From Kordiimonas aestuarii (lineage in GTDB: Bacteria > Pseudomonadota > Alphaproteobacteria > Sphingomonadales > Kordiimonadaceae): a stretch of DNA of 64,000 nucleotides. The first letter of the stretch is position 1. Every line of letters begins with the position of its first letter. The DNA lies in the NCBI RefSeq assembly GCF_025574465.1, contig NZ_JAOBPP010000021.1, positions 372,001-436,000 of the forward strand, in the 5' to 3' direction. Below are positions 54,115 to 62,963 of the stretch, one piece after another. Position numbers and translations under genes: made by a program. Under the pieces are notes generated by a model, which was given only the letters and a program-made list of their open reading frames with translations, was not told where the DNA came from and ran no database searches.

Positions 54115-54141
54115 AAAAAGGGGCAGCAAAGCTGCCCCTTT
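54115..54141 (-). terminator. Terminator of TonB-dependent receptor 3
   Basis: A perfect 11-base stem AAAGGGGCAGC/GCTGCCCCTTT with an AAA/TTT loop, followed on the minus strand by a T-rich tract. Confidence 0.9.
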
Positions 54142-54167
54142 CGGATTTGTTGAGTGCTTACTGGCTG

Positions 54168-56840
54168 TTAGAATGTAGCAACCAGCTTCGCATAGACCAT
54201 ACGACCGCGTGGGTCGTGGGTGCGGCTTTCGTAACCACCGTTTGTCGAAACATAAGGTGGTTCCTTGTCAAACGCGTTGATCACACCGAACTGCAGGCTC
54301 GAGCCTTCCATGCCATCGCTGAAGGCGCTGAGTTGCAGCGTGTATTGTGCGTCAACTGTGGTCATGGAACCAACGTTGCTACCTGGGTTCTGGTCATCGG
54401 TCATACCGCTGATATGACGGACATAGAACCGGGCATCATGGTTTTCGTTACCCCATGCAACACCGGTATTGACCCGCCATTTTGGCGTCGGGCTGCCGAA
54501 GTTTGCGAAGTTCCGGTTACCGGCGCCGTCAACGTTGCCAGCCTGTGGGTCTTCAAGGTCGTACTTCAGCACGTGTGTGGCTTCCACGAACGGCATGAAA
54601 GTGCCCATATCGGTGTCGATGTTGTATTTCACCGATGCATCAAAGCCCTGCGTTTCCACGCTGGAAGCATTGAGGAAGTCCACAATCACCATAATGATGC
54701 TGCCCGATGTACCACCGGAGCGGATCACGCGGTCAGGATCGGTTGGGTTGGCATTGACCACAGCCTGGTAGTTTTCCTGGATGATCACATCTGTAAACTT
54801 GTAGTTCCAGTAGTCGAAATCCACCTCAAGGCCTGTGCCCGCCGGCGACCAGGTCGCCCCAAAATTCCAGGCGTTGCCCTGCTCCGGCTTGATGTCACGG
54901 CCGCCATCAGGCGCCACCGAGCGAACAGCCGCGAAAGCGGTGCCTCCCAGCGGGTCGGTTACCTGGTTCAGCGACGTACCGCCGCCAGCAATCTGCAGCA
55001 CCGACGGTGCCCGGAAGCTGGTGGAGTAGCTACCACGCAGTGCCAAAGTATCGTTCGGACGGAACAGCAGCGAGACTTTGGGGTCGGTTGTCGAACCAAT
55101 ATCACCACCATACATTTCGTGGCGCAGCGCCAGCGAAAGGTCGAGACGGTCGGTAATCGGTATCAGTGATTCCGCAAAGATACCAACGGCGGAACGGTCT
55201 TCACCGAAATCCGAGTTCCCGATCACAAAGGCAAAACCATCTGCGTTGGAGATGTCGTCATAGTCCCGGCCCCAGTATTCGTCCCGAATCTGGATACCAA
55301 GGGCAAGGCCGATATCACCGGCACCTGTCGAGCCGATCGTACCCGAAACAACGCCGTCATAAACGGTTGTTTTTGACGTACCATCAATCACCTGTTCGCC
55401 AATCACGAAGTCAAGCACGCTCTGGCTGTTTGGTGCTGTGGTGTAGCTGGTGGCAAACGGGTTGAAGAATTCACAACCATTTGCGCCCGGCACACCCAGA
55501 CCAGCCTGACAGTTATCACCACCAAAACCGGCCAGCGCGAGCTGGAAGTTATTGGTGATCACATCCCGTGTGCGGATCTGATAGTTGTTTTTCGCGTGAG
55601 TGACGGCGAAATCATAGCTCCAGGTATCACTGAAGCTCCCTGTCAGTTCCACATTGATGCGGTAGGTTTCAGACGAGAACATGTTGTTCGACACATCGCC
55701 GCCGTTACCGATGGCGCGGCCAAGGAAGCTCACACCTTCCCCAAAAGGGTTTTCCGGGTGGTAAGCCGGCACGCCCGCGGACCCGATCTGCAGATACGGG
55801 AATGTTGGCGAGTTGCCGCGGATGGCACTGGTGTCGGCCCAGCCGCCCTCAAGGCGCAGCTGATGCCCGTCACCAAGGTCCTGCGTCACAACAGCATAAG
55901 CCTGTTTACGCTCTTCCTCGGGCACGAGGCTATAGTAATCACCAAAGTCGAACCCACAGGTGCCTACCTCGCCAAACGGTGTCACAATGCCGGAACCCGC
56001 GCGGATACCGCCAAATTCTTCACAGCCGTAAGGGTCGATCACCGGCACGGTCTGGCCGATAAGGCCAATCAGGGTCGGCACATAGTAGGAGCCGGGGTTC
56101 CCGAGCACGGAACTGTCGTTCGCTGCGGTGCTGAAGCGGCGTTCCGCCGTTGTCAGGGGCGACCGGTCATAATAGCTGAAGGCACCCATGAAGTGGGTGT
56201 TCTCACCACCGAAGCCGAACTTGGCTTCATAGAGCTGGTCGTTCTGACTGCCTTCGTCGGTCACCATCTGATATTTGGCGCTGACCTGTACGCCTTCGAA
56301 CTGGTCGTCGGTGATAAAGTTGACCACACCAGCCACGGCGTCGGTACCGTAAATAGCGGCGGCGCCGTCTTTCACAATCTCGATACGCTGCACGGCGATC
56401 TGCGGCACGAGCGACGATGTATCAACGAACGCGATACCATCGTTTGTCGTTGTGCCCGCAACCACCTGGCGGCGGCCATTCAGGAGCACGAGTGTCGAGG
56501 CCACACCGAGACCACGCAGGTTGAAGTTGGATGTACCGGACGTGCCATTCTGGGTGAAGGCATCCGGGTTGTTTTGCGCACCATTGTTGATGGTAAGCGT
56601 CTGGACAAGGTCTGCCACGTTGCTGGCGCCGATCTGGTTCAGGTTTTCTGAACCAATCACCGCGATGGGTGATGGGCTGTTAAACTGGGTCTTCCCTTTA
56701 AGATAGGTACCCGTGACCACAACTTCCTCGATCTCCATCATTGGATCGGCTTCGTCCTGGGCAAAGGCTGAGTTTGCTGCAAATAGACTGAGACAACCGG
56801 CAGCAAGCGCGGTTGTATTAAACAGGCGGTTCTGGCGCAT
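54168..56840 (-). CDS. TonB-dependent outer-membrane receptor 3 (distinct subtype)
   Basis: An 890-residue receptor with signal peptide (NTTALAAGCLSLFAANSAFA) and TonB box MEIEEVVVTGTYLKG. The plug has FNSPSPIAVIGSENLNQIGASNVADLVQTL, FNLRGLGVASTLVLLNGRRQV and IEIVKDGAAAIYGTDAVAGVVNFIT, typical of large sugar- or peptide-type receptors. It differs from receptors 1 and 2 in plug and barrel and ends in GRMVYAKLVATF. It is separated from receptor 2 by its own terminator and an upstream region. Substrate unknown. Confidence 0.92.
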   Translation of the reverse strand: MRQNRLFNTTALAAGCLSLFAANSAFAQDEADPMMEIEEVVVTGTYLKGKTQFNSPSPIAVIGSENLNQIGASNVADLVQTLTINNGAQNNPDAFTQNGTSGTSNFNLRGLGVASTLVLLNGRRQVVAGTTTNDGIAFVDTSSLVPQIAVQRIEIVKDGAAAIYGTDAVAGVVNFITDDQFEGVQVSAKYQMVTDEGSQNDQLYEAKFGFGGENTHFMGAFSYYDRSPLTTAERRFSTAANDSSVLGNPGSYYVPTLIGLIGQTVPVIDPYGCEEFGGIRAGSGIVTPFGEVGTCGFDFGDYYSLVPEEERKQAYAVVTQDLGDGHQLRLEGGWADTSAIRGNSPTFPYLQIGSAGVPAYHPENPFGEGVSFLGRAIGNGGDVSNNMFSSETYRINVELTGSFSDTWSYDFAVTHAKNNYQIRTRDVITNNFQLALAGFGGDNCQAGLGVPGANGCEFFNPFATSYTTAPNSQSVLDFVIGEQVIDGTSKTTVYDGVVSGTIGSTGAGDIGLALGIQIRDEYWGRDYDDISNADGFAFVIGNSDFGEDRSAVGIFAESLIPITDRLDLSLALRHEMYGGDIGSTTDPKVSLLFRPNDTLALRGSYSTSFRAPSVLQIAGGGTSLNQVTDPLGGTAFAAVRSVAPDGGRDIKPEQGNAWNFGATWSPAGTGLEVDFDYWNYKFTDVIIQENYQAVVNANPTDPDRVIRSGGTSGSIIMVIVDFLNASSVETQGFDASVKYNIDTDMGTFMPFVEATHVLKYDLEDPQAGNVDGAGNRNFANFGSPTPKWRVNTGVAWGNENHDARFYVRHISGMTDDQNPGSNVGSMTTVDAQYTLQLSAFSDGMEGSSLQFGVINAFDKEPPYVSTNGGYESRTHDPRGRMVYAKLVATF

Positions 56841-56992
56841 GTTTCCCCTCCGTTATGTTAAAAGCAAGAATGCTTTTCCTTCCCACTATAATTGGATAGG
56901 TCAAAAGCAAGGGCCGTCAAGCGGGGGGGGTAGATTCTATAACGGGGCGATTGAGGTGTGGCAAAACCGCCACAGTTTTATGGCGAATCTGA

Positions 56993-57415
56993 TCAATTCG
57001 GATGGATAAGTGCCTGTTTTACAAACACCTGCGCCTTGCCCTGACCAAGGCGATGATCGAGGTACGGGGTCAGATACGCCTTCACCATGTCGGGGTCGAT
57101 GGGCCGATTTACGTTAAAATGCTGGCGCGAGAGTATCGTCAGGGCGGTATTGAAGTCGGAGCGTAGCTGCGGTAGCCGCGACCGCACAAATTCAAAATCG
57201 GTGGTATTATCCATCACCAGCACAAAATGCAGCGAAGCCTGACCTTCCACCACACCTCGCTTGATGACGGAAAAATTGAACGGCGCCATTTCAAGCTTCG
57301 GCTTACCAAGGATTTTTTCGACCTCGGGCTCTTCCTCTTCGGCCGCGACGGGGCCAGCCGCGAAAGGCAGGGCCATGGCGGCAACGATCAGCAGACGTTT
57401 AAGACAGATGTTCAA
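56993..57415 (-). CDS. Secreted FliL-like protein
   Basis: A 140-residue exported protein: MNICLKRLLIVAAMALPFAAGPVAA, then a mature domain resembling the FliL periplasmic domain (LEMAPFNFSVIKRGVVEGQASLHFVLVMDNTTDFEFVRSRLPQLRSDFNTALTIL..YLDHRLGQGKAQVFVKQALIHPN), which modulates flagellar stators. The start is a TTG at 57415 because ATAGGA lies about 7 bases before it and the result is a clean signal peptide; the frame extends to 57676 without a ribosome site. FliL proper is membrane-anchored, so this is at best a soluble relative. It is close to other putatively flagellar elements. Confidence 0.6.
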   Translation of the reverse strand: MNICLKRLLIVAAMALPFAAGPVAAEEEEPEVEKILGKPKLEMAPFNFSVIKRGVVEGQASLHFVLVMDNTTDFEFVRSRLPQLRSDFNTALTILSRQHFNVNRPIDPDMVKAYLTPYLDHRLGQGKAQVFVKQALIHPN

Positions 57416-57709
57416 TTTTTTTCCTATCAGCAGCCTGACGTGGCACGCACCGCCACTCCGTTCATGGCAGCAAACCATCTTAGGCACCATGCCTGAATGA
57501 TGACTTAACATTATATACCCATAATCAAAAGTCACCATGGTGGGCCGGTGGTATCGGTTCCGGCATAAAATGTCTCTTTTTGCAAAAATTGTTGCAAAAA
57601 ACAATAATATTTTATCTTTTAATGCAACAATTTTAAAACAACGCGCTTTTCTAAAAAAAATATCGTCATAAACCATTGAAATTATTGCGTTTTATTAAAA
57701 TTATATTTC
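57416..57709. other. AT-rich intergenic region upstream of FliL-like gene and small RNA
   Basis: About 300 bases with no gene. It contains a perfect inverted repeat AAAATTGTTGCA (57585-57596) and TGCAACAATTTT (57623-57634) in a very AT-rich stretch. It holds the promoter for the FliL-like gene on the minus strand and possibly activator sites for the small-RNA promoter. Confidence 0.5.
57585..57634. repeat. 12-base perfect inverted repeat
   Basis: AAAATTGTTGCA (57585-57596) and TGCAACAATTTT (57623-57634) with a 26-base spacer. The centre is about 126 bases upstream of the proposed small-RNA start, a normal distance for sigma-54 enhancer sites. Confidence 0.7.
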
Positions 57710-57725
57710 TGGCACGCGCTTTGTA
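57710..57725 (+). promoter_or_regulatory. Sigma-54-like promoter for the small RNA
   Basis: TGGCACG-CGCT-TTGTA matches the sigma-54 consensus TGGCACG-N4-TTGCW at all positions but one (T for C in the -12 element). TATATAT at 57724-57730 could instead be a -10 element of a sigma-70-type promoter; both predict a start near 57736. Confidence 0.55.
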
Positions 57726-57736
57726 TATATCTCAGT

Positions 57737-57872
57737 ACCTCTCGAGCAGGGGTGCGGGAATGGGTAATTTATTTACTCGACCCCCAATCGTGCACCTGTT
57801 CCCGCGTACCCCGCCGAGAGGTCCTATAGCACCAGGAATTCAAAAAACCGCGCAACACAGCGCGGTTTTTTT
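57737..57872 (+). ncRNA. Predicted structured small RNA (about 136 nt) with intrinsic terminator
   Basis: It starts about 12 bases after the promoter. Stem 1 pairs ACCTCTCG (57737-57744) with CGAGAGGT (57815-57822); nested stem 2 pairs GGGGT (749-753 of 57 kb) with ACCCC (57808-57812); stem 3 pairs CGGGAA (57755-57760) with TTCCCG (57799-57804). An inner hairpin GGGTAA/TTACTC (57762-57778) leaves a single-stranded C-rich segment 57779-57798. An intrinsic terminator closes it. It matches no RNA family I know, and it overlaps no gene. Confidence 0.6.
57842..57872. terminator. Bidirectional intrinsic terminator
   Basis: CCGCGC (57848-57853), loop AACACA, GCGCGG (57860-57865), with T7 on the plus side and an A6 run on the other. 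It ends the small RNA on the plus strand and the 1001-residue gene on the minus strand. Confidence 0.92.
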
Positions 57873-58014
57873 ATGCCGTTTTTTTGGGGCTTTTCCTCAG
57901 GATGTTTTCTGTAGGATATTTTCTGGCCTTTTCAGGCCAACCCCTGATCCGCCACCACGGCACACAAGCCGCGCCGGGTTGCGAAACTTCAGGGGAATTT
58001 CACGAGACGACAAC
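57873..58014. other. Gap with tandem 14-base repeat
   Basis: Two adjacent copies, AGGATGTTTTCTGT (57899-57912) and AGGATATTTTCTGG (57913-57926), are followed by a 6-base hairpin TGGCCT-TTTC-AGGCCA (57924-57939). It lies in the 3' untranslated part of the 1001-residue gene. Confidence 0.6.
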
Positions 58015-61000
58015 TCAGACGAACAAACTGACGCTGGAGGACGACGCACCGGATTGCAGCCGCGCAAGCCCGGTCTGCAGGTTCGCCAGTTGCGCCTGCT
58101 GATAGGGGGACACAGTGCCCTTGTTGGCCCCGCCGTTTTTAAGCTGCTCGATAAGCGGATTATAGTCCAGCGAGCGATAGGCGCGCTGGATGGTGGAAAC
58201 CGCGCCGTCCAGCAGGCCAAGTACATATTTCGCCGTTTGCTTGTCACCAAGGTGAATAGCCCCGTCAAGGCCAAGCGCAAATACACCGCCAACATCATCT
58301 TCCGGCGCGATGTCTTCGTCGTCATCGCTTGAAATATCAAACACCTGGTTTTTCGGTAGAATACGGCCTGGCTCAAGCCCGATGCGCTCCAGAAGATCAC
58401 GGCCACCCTTGCCTTTGAAAAACTCGATCGGCACACCATCATCAAGCGCGCTGATTTTAATTTTCTGGCCTTCATCGGTATTGGACACTTCCACCTCAAG
58501 CTTGCCAAAGCCAGCGATACGTAATTTCCGCTTCAAATCATCAAAGGTGTCACCCTCGTCAAGTTCGACACGCTTTTTGGTGCCACCATCGACAGAGATA
58601 TAAAAATAGTCATCGACCTTGGCCGAGGTTTGGGTCTGGATATCCAGGGTCTCGTCAATCTGCACAGTGCCTTGCGGCAGGCCAAGTTTCTCAAGGACAG
58701 AATCGCCCTTGCTGGTGAAGGCCACACCGCCGACGGTGGAACTGGCAAGGCTTTCGCCAAACTGTTCAATGTCTTCAACGGCGCCACTGGTGCCATTGAT
58801 GCGGGCCACAAAGCCGTCGCTGGAGCCGCGCCCGGTTTCACCTGCGAACGTACCGCCCGTTGAGCCTGCCACATATACGGTACCGTCAGACACCGTCACA
58901 TCCGCAATGCGGTCGGTGGAAGACGTCGACAGGTAGCTGGTGAAGTCGGCGCTGAGGTCCGTGGAGCCCGACAGCGTCAAACCGCTGACAAAACCTTCAA
59001 AACCGCCTTCCGCCGTGCCGTTTACCGTGGCGGCACCACCGGCATCAAGGCTGGCGTTTTTGGTCACACCGGCAATATAAACCTTGCCATTGGCATTATC
59101 GATGGTGACACCTTGCACCGAACCGCCGGCACCCAGGCTGCCCAAATCAACACTTGATGTCTGGTTCGTCAGGTCGCTGCTGTCAATGCGGCGCACAACC
59201 GCGTTGCCGTCTTCCTCGCTGGCCACCACAAGATTGCCATTGCTGTCAACCGCGATACCCTTGATGGCTTCATTGTCGCTGGTGCCGAACACATTCGAAT
59301 CCTGCAACGTACCGGTCGCGGACAGCTTGAGCAGCAAGGCGTCAGACCCGCCCGAGAAGCCGGAGGTCGCACTGATACCCGACTTGGTATAACCGCCAAC
59401 AAAAATCTCTCCCGCCGCGTTGACCGCCACGCTTGAGGCACCTGTCTCACCGTATGTATCCAGTTGGTAGCGGAAAACCTCGTCACCGCGCTTGCTGATC
59501 TTCTGCACATAAAGGTCGGTGCTGCTGATCACGTCACCGCTGGAGAGCGCGCTGTCGGTCTGGCCGACGAGAATAACATTATCGTCCGCGTCCACCGTGA
59601 TGCCCTGCACATTAGCGCTGTCGGACGCCCCCAGAAGGCGGGAAAACACCACATTGCCTTCGCTGTCGAACTTGGTCAGAAACACATCCTCATCCGACGC
59701 GGTGTTCAACTGGTGGCCAAAACTGCCTGACGATGTGCCCACAACATAGATGCCGCCTTCACTGTCAACCGCCACGCGCTTGGCTGCGGTATCGGCATTG
59801 ACCTTGTTGGCGCTGTCGATATTGGTCAGCGAGGACGCGTTATCGGCGTCTTCGGTCTCGTCGGTTTCTTCGTCATCCTCGGTCGCCTTGGCAAGGGCAT
59901 CGGCGCGCATTTTATCCCGCAGCTCCTTGATCTTCGGATCGACGTCATCCTCTTCCTCTTCCTTGACGAGGCCCTTCACTTCCGTTGCGGCATAGTCAAC
60001 CGCGGCAAACGACGTGGTGTCATCAATGGTGATCGTGCCATCAAGGTTGTTCAGTTCGGTGATACGGCTGGTGACCGCATAGTCGTCATCCAGTTGCCTG
60101 ACCGCGCTGGCGACATAAAGGGTTGGCGCGGAACTCGCAGCCGACAGGCTCACCTCTTCCGTGATGGTACTGTCGATCTGCAACGCGTAACGACCACTGG
60201 AGCCGTCCCGGCGCACGTCAAAGCGTGTCTGGTGTTTGATATAGTCTTCACCCTCGTCATCGGTCGCCGTCAGCGCCTCGATCTTGGTGTTGACAAAATC
60301 CTTGATGTTATTGAGGGACAGCGTGCCCGACAGTTCGCTCAGGTCAATGGTGATATCATCGGTTTCGCCGCTCTTGGTGATCGAGACCGTAAAGACTTCC
60401 GTGCCCGTCAACCCGCTGATGGCGGCGTTGGGGTCATCGGTCACGAGGCTGCCGTTAAACCCGGTCTCGTTTTTGCCAAGGCGGGTGGAAGCTTCGGTCT
60501 TGTACTGCTTTTCGCCAAGAAACAGCTCAAGCTTCTCAAGCTCCGCGGTCGACAGATAGTCGCGCACTTCAGCGAGGCCCGACTGGAACTGCTCGTTCAG
60601 GCGGGCCAGCGATGCGCTTGATGTGGCATCCTCGGAGGCATATTCCGCCAGAATGCGCAGGTTCGACAGCGCCTTGAAAAGCGCGAAGGTTGCCTGCTTG
60701 TCGGCGTTATCGGCCACCGACTTGAGGTCATCGGCCTTGAGGTCGATAAACTTGGTCAGGTCGCGGACTTCGCGGATTTGCTGGGTGAGGGTCTTGGTTT
60801 CCTCGGCCAGCTGCCATGGCGGCGTGACACCGTCATCGGAAGCACCAAAATTATAGGCGGCGCGGTCAGCGGCGGAAAGAGATGCAAGCGTACGCTGGGC
60901 GATCTTGGCATTGGCGGACGCAGAAATCAGGGAGGTATCTACGCCCACGATCTGGAACGAGCTGCTTTGGCCGCCAAGGCCAAATAGTCCACCTGAATTT

Positions 61001-61020
61001 GATACGCCAAAAAATGCCAT
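58015..61020 (-). CDS. SBBP-type beta-propeller repeat protein, possibly a FlaEY-like flagellar regulator
   Basis: A 1001-residue acidic protein without a signal peptide. Residues about 425-720 hold beta-propeller (SBBP) repeats, each with xVDSxGxxxVxGxTxS-type strands, e.g. VDSEGGIYVVGTSSGSF, VDADDNVILVGQTDS, VNAAGEIFVGGYTKSG, VDSNGNLVVASE. The N-terminal 300 residues are helical and Asp/Glu-rich regions follow (EEEEDDVDPK; DDEETDETEDAD). The C-terminus has YVLGLLDGAVSTIQRAYRSLDYNPLIEQL. The layout, length and TPPW motif recall Caulobacter FlaEY, a flagellin-related regulator, but I hold this only as a weak hypothesis. A sigma-54-like promoter precedes it. Confidence 0.55.
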   Translation of the reverse strand: MAFFGVSNSGGLFGLGGQSSSFQIVGVDTSLISASANAKIAQRTLASLSAADRAAYNFGASDDGVTPPWQLAEETKTLTQQIREVRDLTKFIDLKADDLKSVADNADKQATFALFKALSNLRILAEYASEDATSSASLARLNEQFQSGLAEVRDYLSTAELEKLELFLGEKQYKTEASTRLGKNETGFNGSLVTDDPNAAISGLTGTEVFTVSITKSGETDDITIDLSELSGTLSLNNIKDFVNTKIEALTATDDEGEDYIKHQTRFDVRRDGSSGRYALQIDSTITEEVSLSAASSAPTLYVASAVRQLDDDYAVTSRITELNNLDGTITIDDTTSFAAVDYAATEVKGLVKEEEEDDVDPKIKELRDKMRADALAKATEDDEETDETEDADNASSLTNIDSANKVNADTAAKRVAVDSEGGIYVVGTSSGSFGHQLNTASDEDVFLTKFDSEGNVVFSRLLGASDSANVQGITVDADDNVILVGQTDSALSSGDVISSTDLYVQKISKRGDEVFRYQLDTYGETGASSVAVNAAGEIFVGGYTKSGISATSGFSGGSDALLLKLSATGTLQDSNVFGTSDNEAIKGIAVDSNGNLVVASEEDGNAVVRRIDSSDLTNQTSSVDLGSLGAGGSVQGVTIDNANGKVYIAGVTKNASLDAGGAATVNGTAEGGFEGFVSGLTLSGSTDLSADFTSYLSTSSTDRIADVTVSDGTVYVAGSTGGTFAGETGRGSSDGFVARINGTSGAVEDIEQFGESLASSTVGGVAFTSKGDSVLEKLGLPQGTVQIDETLDIQTQTSAKVDDYFYISVDGGTKKRVELDEGDTFDDLKRKLRIAGFGKLEVEVSNTDEGQKIKISALDDGVPIEFFKGKGGRDLLERIGLEPGRILPKNQVFDISSDDDEDIAPEDDVGGVFALGLDGAIHLGDKQTAKYVLGLLDGAVSTIQRAYRSLDYNPLIEQLKNGGANKGTVSPYQQAQLANLQTGLARLQSGASSSSVSLFV

Positions 61021-61216
61021 GTTGTTCAGTCTACCAGCATTCTGCCTTCTTGCTAAGCAATCGGTTTCATCCGTTTTACGGCATCAGCAACCCGGCAAAT
61101 TCTGCCGCATAGGCAATATATTCCCCCACATCCAGCCATGCCGCCATAAACGACTCGGCTCCGGGGGAATTTTTTGCCCTTCAATTGCTTTTTACCGCAA
61201 TTCTCCTTACATCTCT

Positions 61217-61232
61217 TGCAAGGAACGTGACA
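61217..61232 (-). promoter_or_regulatory. Sigma-54-like promoter upstream of the beta-propeller gene
   Basis: On the minus strand TGTCACG-TTCC-TTGCA matches TGGCACG-N4-TTGCW at all but one position. The expected start is near 61206, giving a leader of about 185 bases before the ATG at 61020. It overlaps the region upstream of the yggT gene. Confidence 0.55.
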
Positions 61233-61307
61233 AATAGCCTGCAGTGCTCGGCCGAGGTCGGTAAGACCAAGGATGAGACCAAGACAGGTAGGACAAGGAA
61301 CGCGACA

Positions 61308-61610
61308 ATGAATGCGCTTTTTACTCTACTCGACAGCTTGCTTGGCTTTTATGCCCTCCTCCTCATCATCACCGTGGTCATGAGCTGGCTTGTCGCCTTT
61401 GGTGTCATCAATACCCACCAGCAATTTGTCCGCTCGGTGATGCAGTTTCTTTATGCGGTGACGGAGCCAGCGCTGAGGCCCATCCGGCGCTTCCTGCCCA
61501 ATATGGGCGGAGTTGACCTGTCCCCGATCATCCTGTGGTTCGTGATCTACGCGCTCAGGATCCTGCTCAAGCATGACATTGCGCCGCTTTTTGGTGTGCA
61601 TGTCTACTGA
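61308..61610 (+). CDS. YggT family membrane protein
   Basis: A 100-residue protein with two YggT-type hydrophobic segments: LLDSLLGFYALLLIITVVMSWLVAFGV and SPIILWFVIYALRILL, joined by the PALRPIRRFLPNMGGVDLSP block that is the family hallmark. YggT proteins are linked to osmotic stress and cell division in other bacteria. The ATG at 61308 follows AAGGAACG. The frame upstream of it is open to 61185 but unconserved. It overlaps the DUF167 gene by 11 bases. Confidence 0.9.
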   Translation: MNALFTLLDSLLGFYALLLIITVVMSWLVAFGVINTHQQFVRSVMQFLYAVTEPALRPIRRFLPNMGGVDLSPIILWFVIYALRILLKHDIAPLFGVHVY

Positions 61611-61953
61611 CAGCCCGGAGGTTAGGCTGGCTGACATTCTAACCTTGGCCGTAGATGGCGTGCGCCTGCCAATCCGCCTGACACCGGGCGCGAGCAAAGA
61701 CAGCCTCGACGGCTTCATGGAAACCGCGGACGGCCTGCGCCTGAAGGCCGGCGTCACCGCCGTGCCCGAAAAGGGCAAAGCCAATGCGGCAATTGCAAAG
61801 CTGCTCGCCAAAAAACTCAGGTTGCCCAAGACTTCCATACGCCTTATAGCGGGGGAGCAATCCCGGAATAAGACGGTTCTCATTGAGGGCGTGCCGGACG
61901 AACTGTTATCTGTGCTCGATGCCAAATTTCGCGACCTTGGGCTTTTGGGTTAG
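61600..61953 (+). CDS. DUF167 family protein (YggU-like)
   Basis: A 117-residue protein of the DUF167/YggU family: [77 protein letters not shown]. The PGA.. and GKAN blocks are diagnostic. Function is unknown. The pairing with yggT is widespread (yggT-yggU). The ATG at 61600 overlaps the end of yggT; the N-terminal residues before VRLAD are not conserved. FolD follows 47 bases later. Confidence 0.9.
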   Translation: MSTDSPEVRLADILTLAVDGVRLPIRLTPGASKDSLDGFMETADGLRLKAGVTAVPEKGKANAAIAKLLAKKLRLPKTSIRLIAGEQSRNKTVLIEGVPDELLSVLDAKFRDLGLLG

Positions 61954-62000
61954 CCGCCACCGCGATGGGCCGCCGGGCGCACCCAAGGAGACGCCCATCC

Positions 62001-62900
62001 ATGGATACCCCCAGTAATATTATTGATGGCAAGGCCTTCGCCGCGCGCGTGCGCGCAGATGTTGCCAAAAGCGTTGTCACTCTCAAGGCCGACCACGGCG
62101 TCACGCCCGGCCTGGCCGTTGTGGTCGTAGGCGAAGACCCGGCCAGCCAGGTTTATGTGCGCAACAAGGTCAAACAAACCGCAGAGGTGGGCATGCACAG
62201 CATCCACCACGAGCTGCCCGCCGAAACCGCGCAAGAGGCTCTGGTTACCAAAGTGCGCGAGCTGAACGCAGACCCGGCTATCCACGGCATTCTTGTGCAG
62301 CTGCCCTTGCCTGCGCATATCGATGAAGCCGCTGTGATTGAGACCATCGCGCCAGAGAAAGACGTCGACGGTTTCCATGTGGTCAATACCGGCCTTCTCG
62401 CCACCGGCGGGCGCGGTATGGTGCCCTGCACGCCACTTGGCTGCATCATGATGTTGAAGGACTGCCTGGGTGACCTTTCGGGAAAAAAAGCCATTGTGGT
62501 TGGTCGTTCCAACATTGTCGGCAAGCCGATGGCGCAGCTGCTGCTGGATGCCAACTGTACCGTCACCATTGCCCACAGCCGTACGCGTGATCTCGCCGGT
62601 GAAGTGCGCGCCGCCGATATCGTCGTCGCCGCCGTCGGACGGCCCGAGATGGTCAAAGGCGACTGGATCAAGAACGGTGCCGCCGTGATCGACGTGGGCA
62701 TCAACCGCATTGACGCCCCCGAACGCGGCGAGGGTAAAACCCGTCTTGTCGGCGATGTGGAATTCGAGACAGCGGCCAAACACGCCGCTGCCATCACCCC
62801 GGTGCCGGGCGGGGTTGGGCCCATGACCATCGCCTGCCTCTTGAAAAATACCGTGACAGCCGCGTGCCGACAGAACAATATCGACCCGGACAGTGTTTAG
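62001..62900 (+). CDS. folD: Bifunctional methylenetetrahydrofolate dehydrogenase/cyclohydrolase
   Basis: A 299-residue FolD making 10-formyl-THF from methylene-THF with NADP. Signatures are [77 protein letters not shown] and the C-terminal [15 protein letters not shown]. The catalytic lysine is in NKVKQTAE. The ATG at 62001 has AAGGAGA upstream; a frame 12 codons longer lacks it. It is likely part of a unit with yggT and DUF167, and sits just before marC. Confidence 0.96.
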   Translation: MDTPSNIIDGKAFAARVRADVAKSVVTLKADHGVTPGLAVVVVGEDPASQVYVRNKVKQTAEVGMHSIHHELPAETAQEALVTKVRELNADPAIHGILVQLPLPAHIDEAAVIETIAPEKDVDGFHVVNTGLLATGGRGMVPCTPLGCIMMLKDCLGDLSGKKAIVVGRSNIVGKPMAQLLLDANCTVTIAHSRTRDLAGEVRAADIVVAAVGRPEMVKGDWIKNGAAVIDVGINRIDAPERGEGKTRLVGDVEFETAAKHAAAITPVPGGVGPMTIACLLKNTVTAACRQNNIDPDSV

Positions 62901-62963
62901 GGCATAACGGAAACACAGGGGTAAAGGGGCGGACAGCCGCTCCCCAAAGGGGAACCAGCGCTT

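Noticed and set aside
54102..55169. Plus-strand frame inside receptor 3
   Set aside because: Shadow frame rich in His, Arg and Cys; starts inside the terminator.
57737..57872. 6S RNA or signal-recognition-particle RNA
   Set aside because: No open central bubble typical of 6S and no GGAAG tetraloop-domain sequence of SRP RNA; resemblance limited to being structured.
57676..58332. Plus-strand frame of 218 codons across the small RNA
   Set aside because: It would cover the promoter, RNA stems and terminator and run antisense into the propeller gene; no ribosome site.
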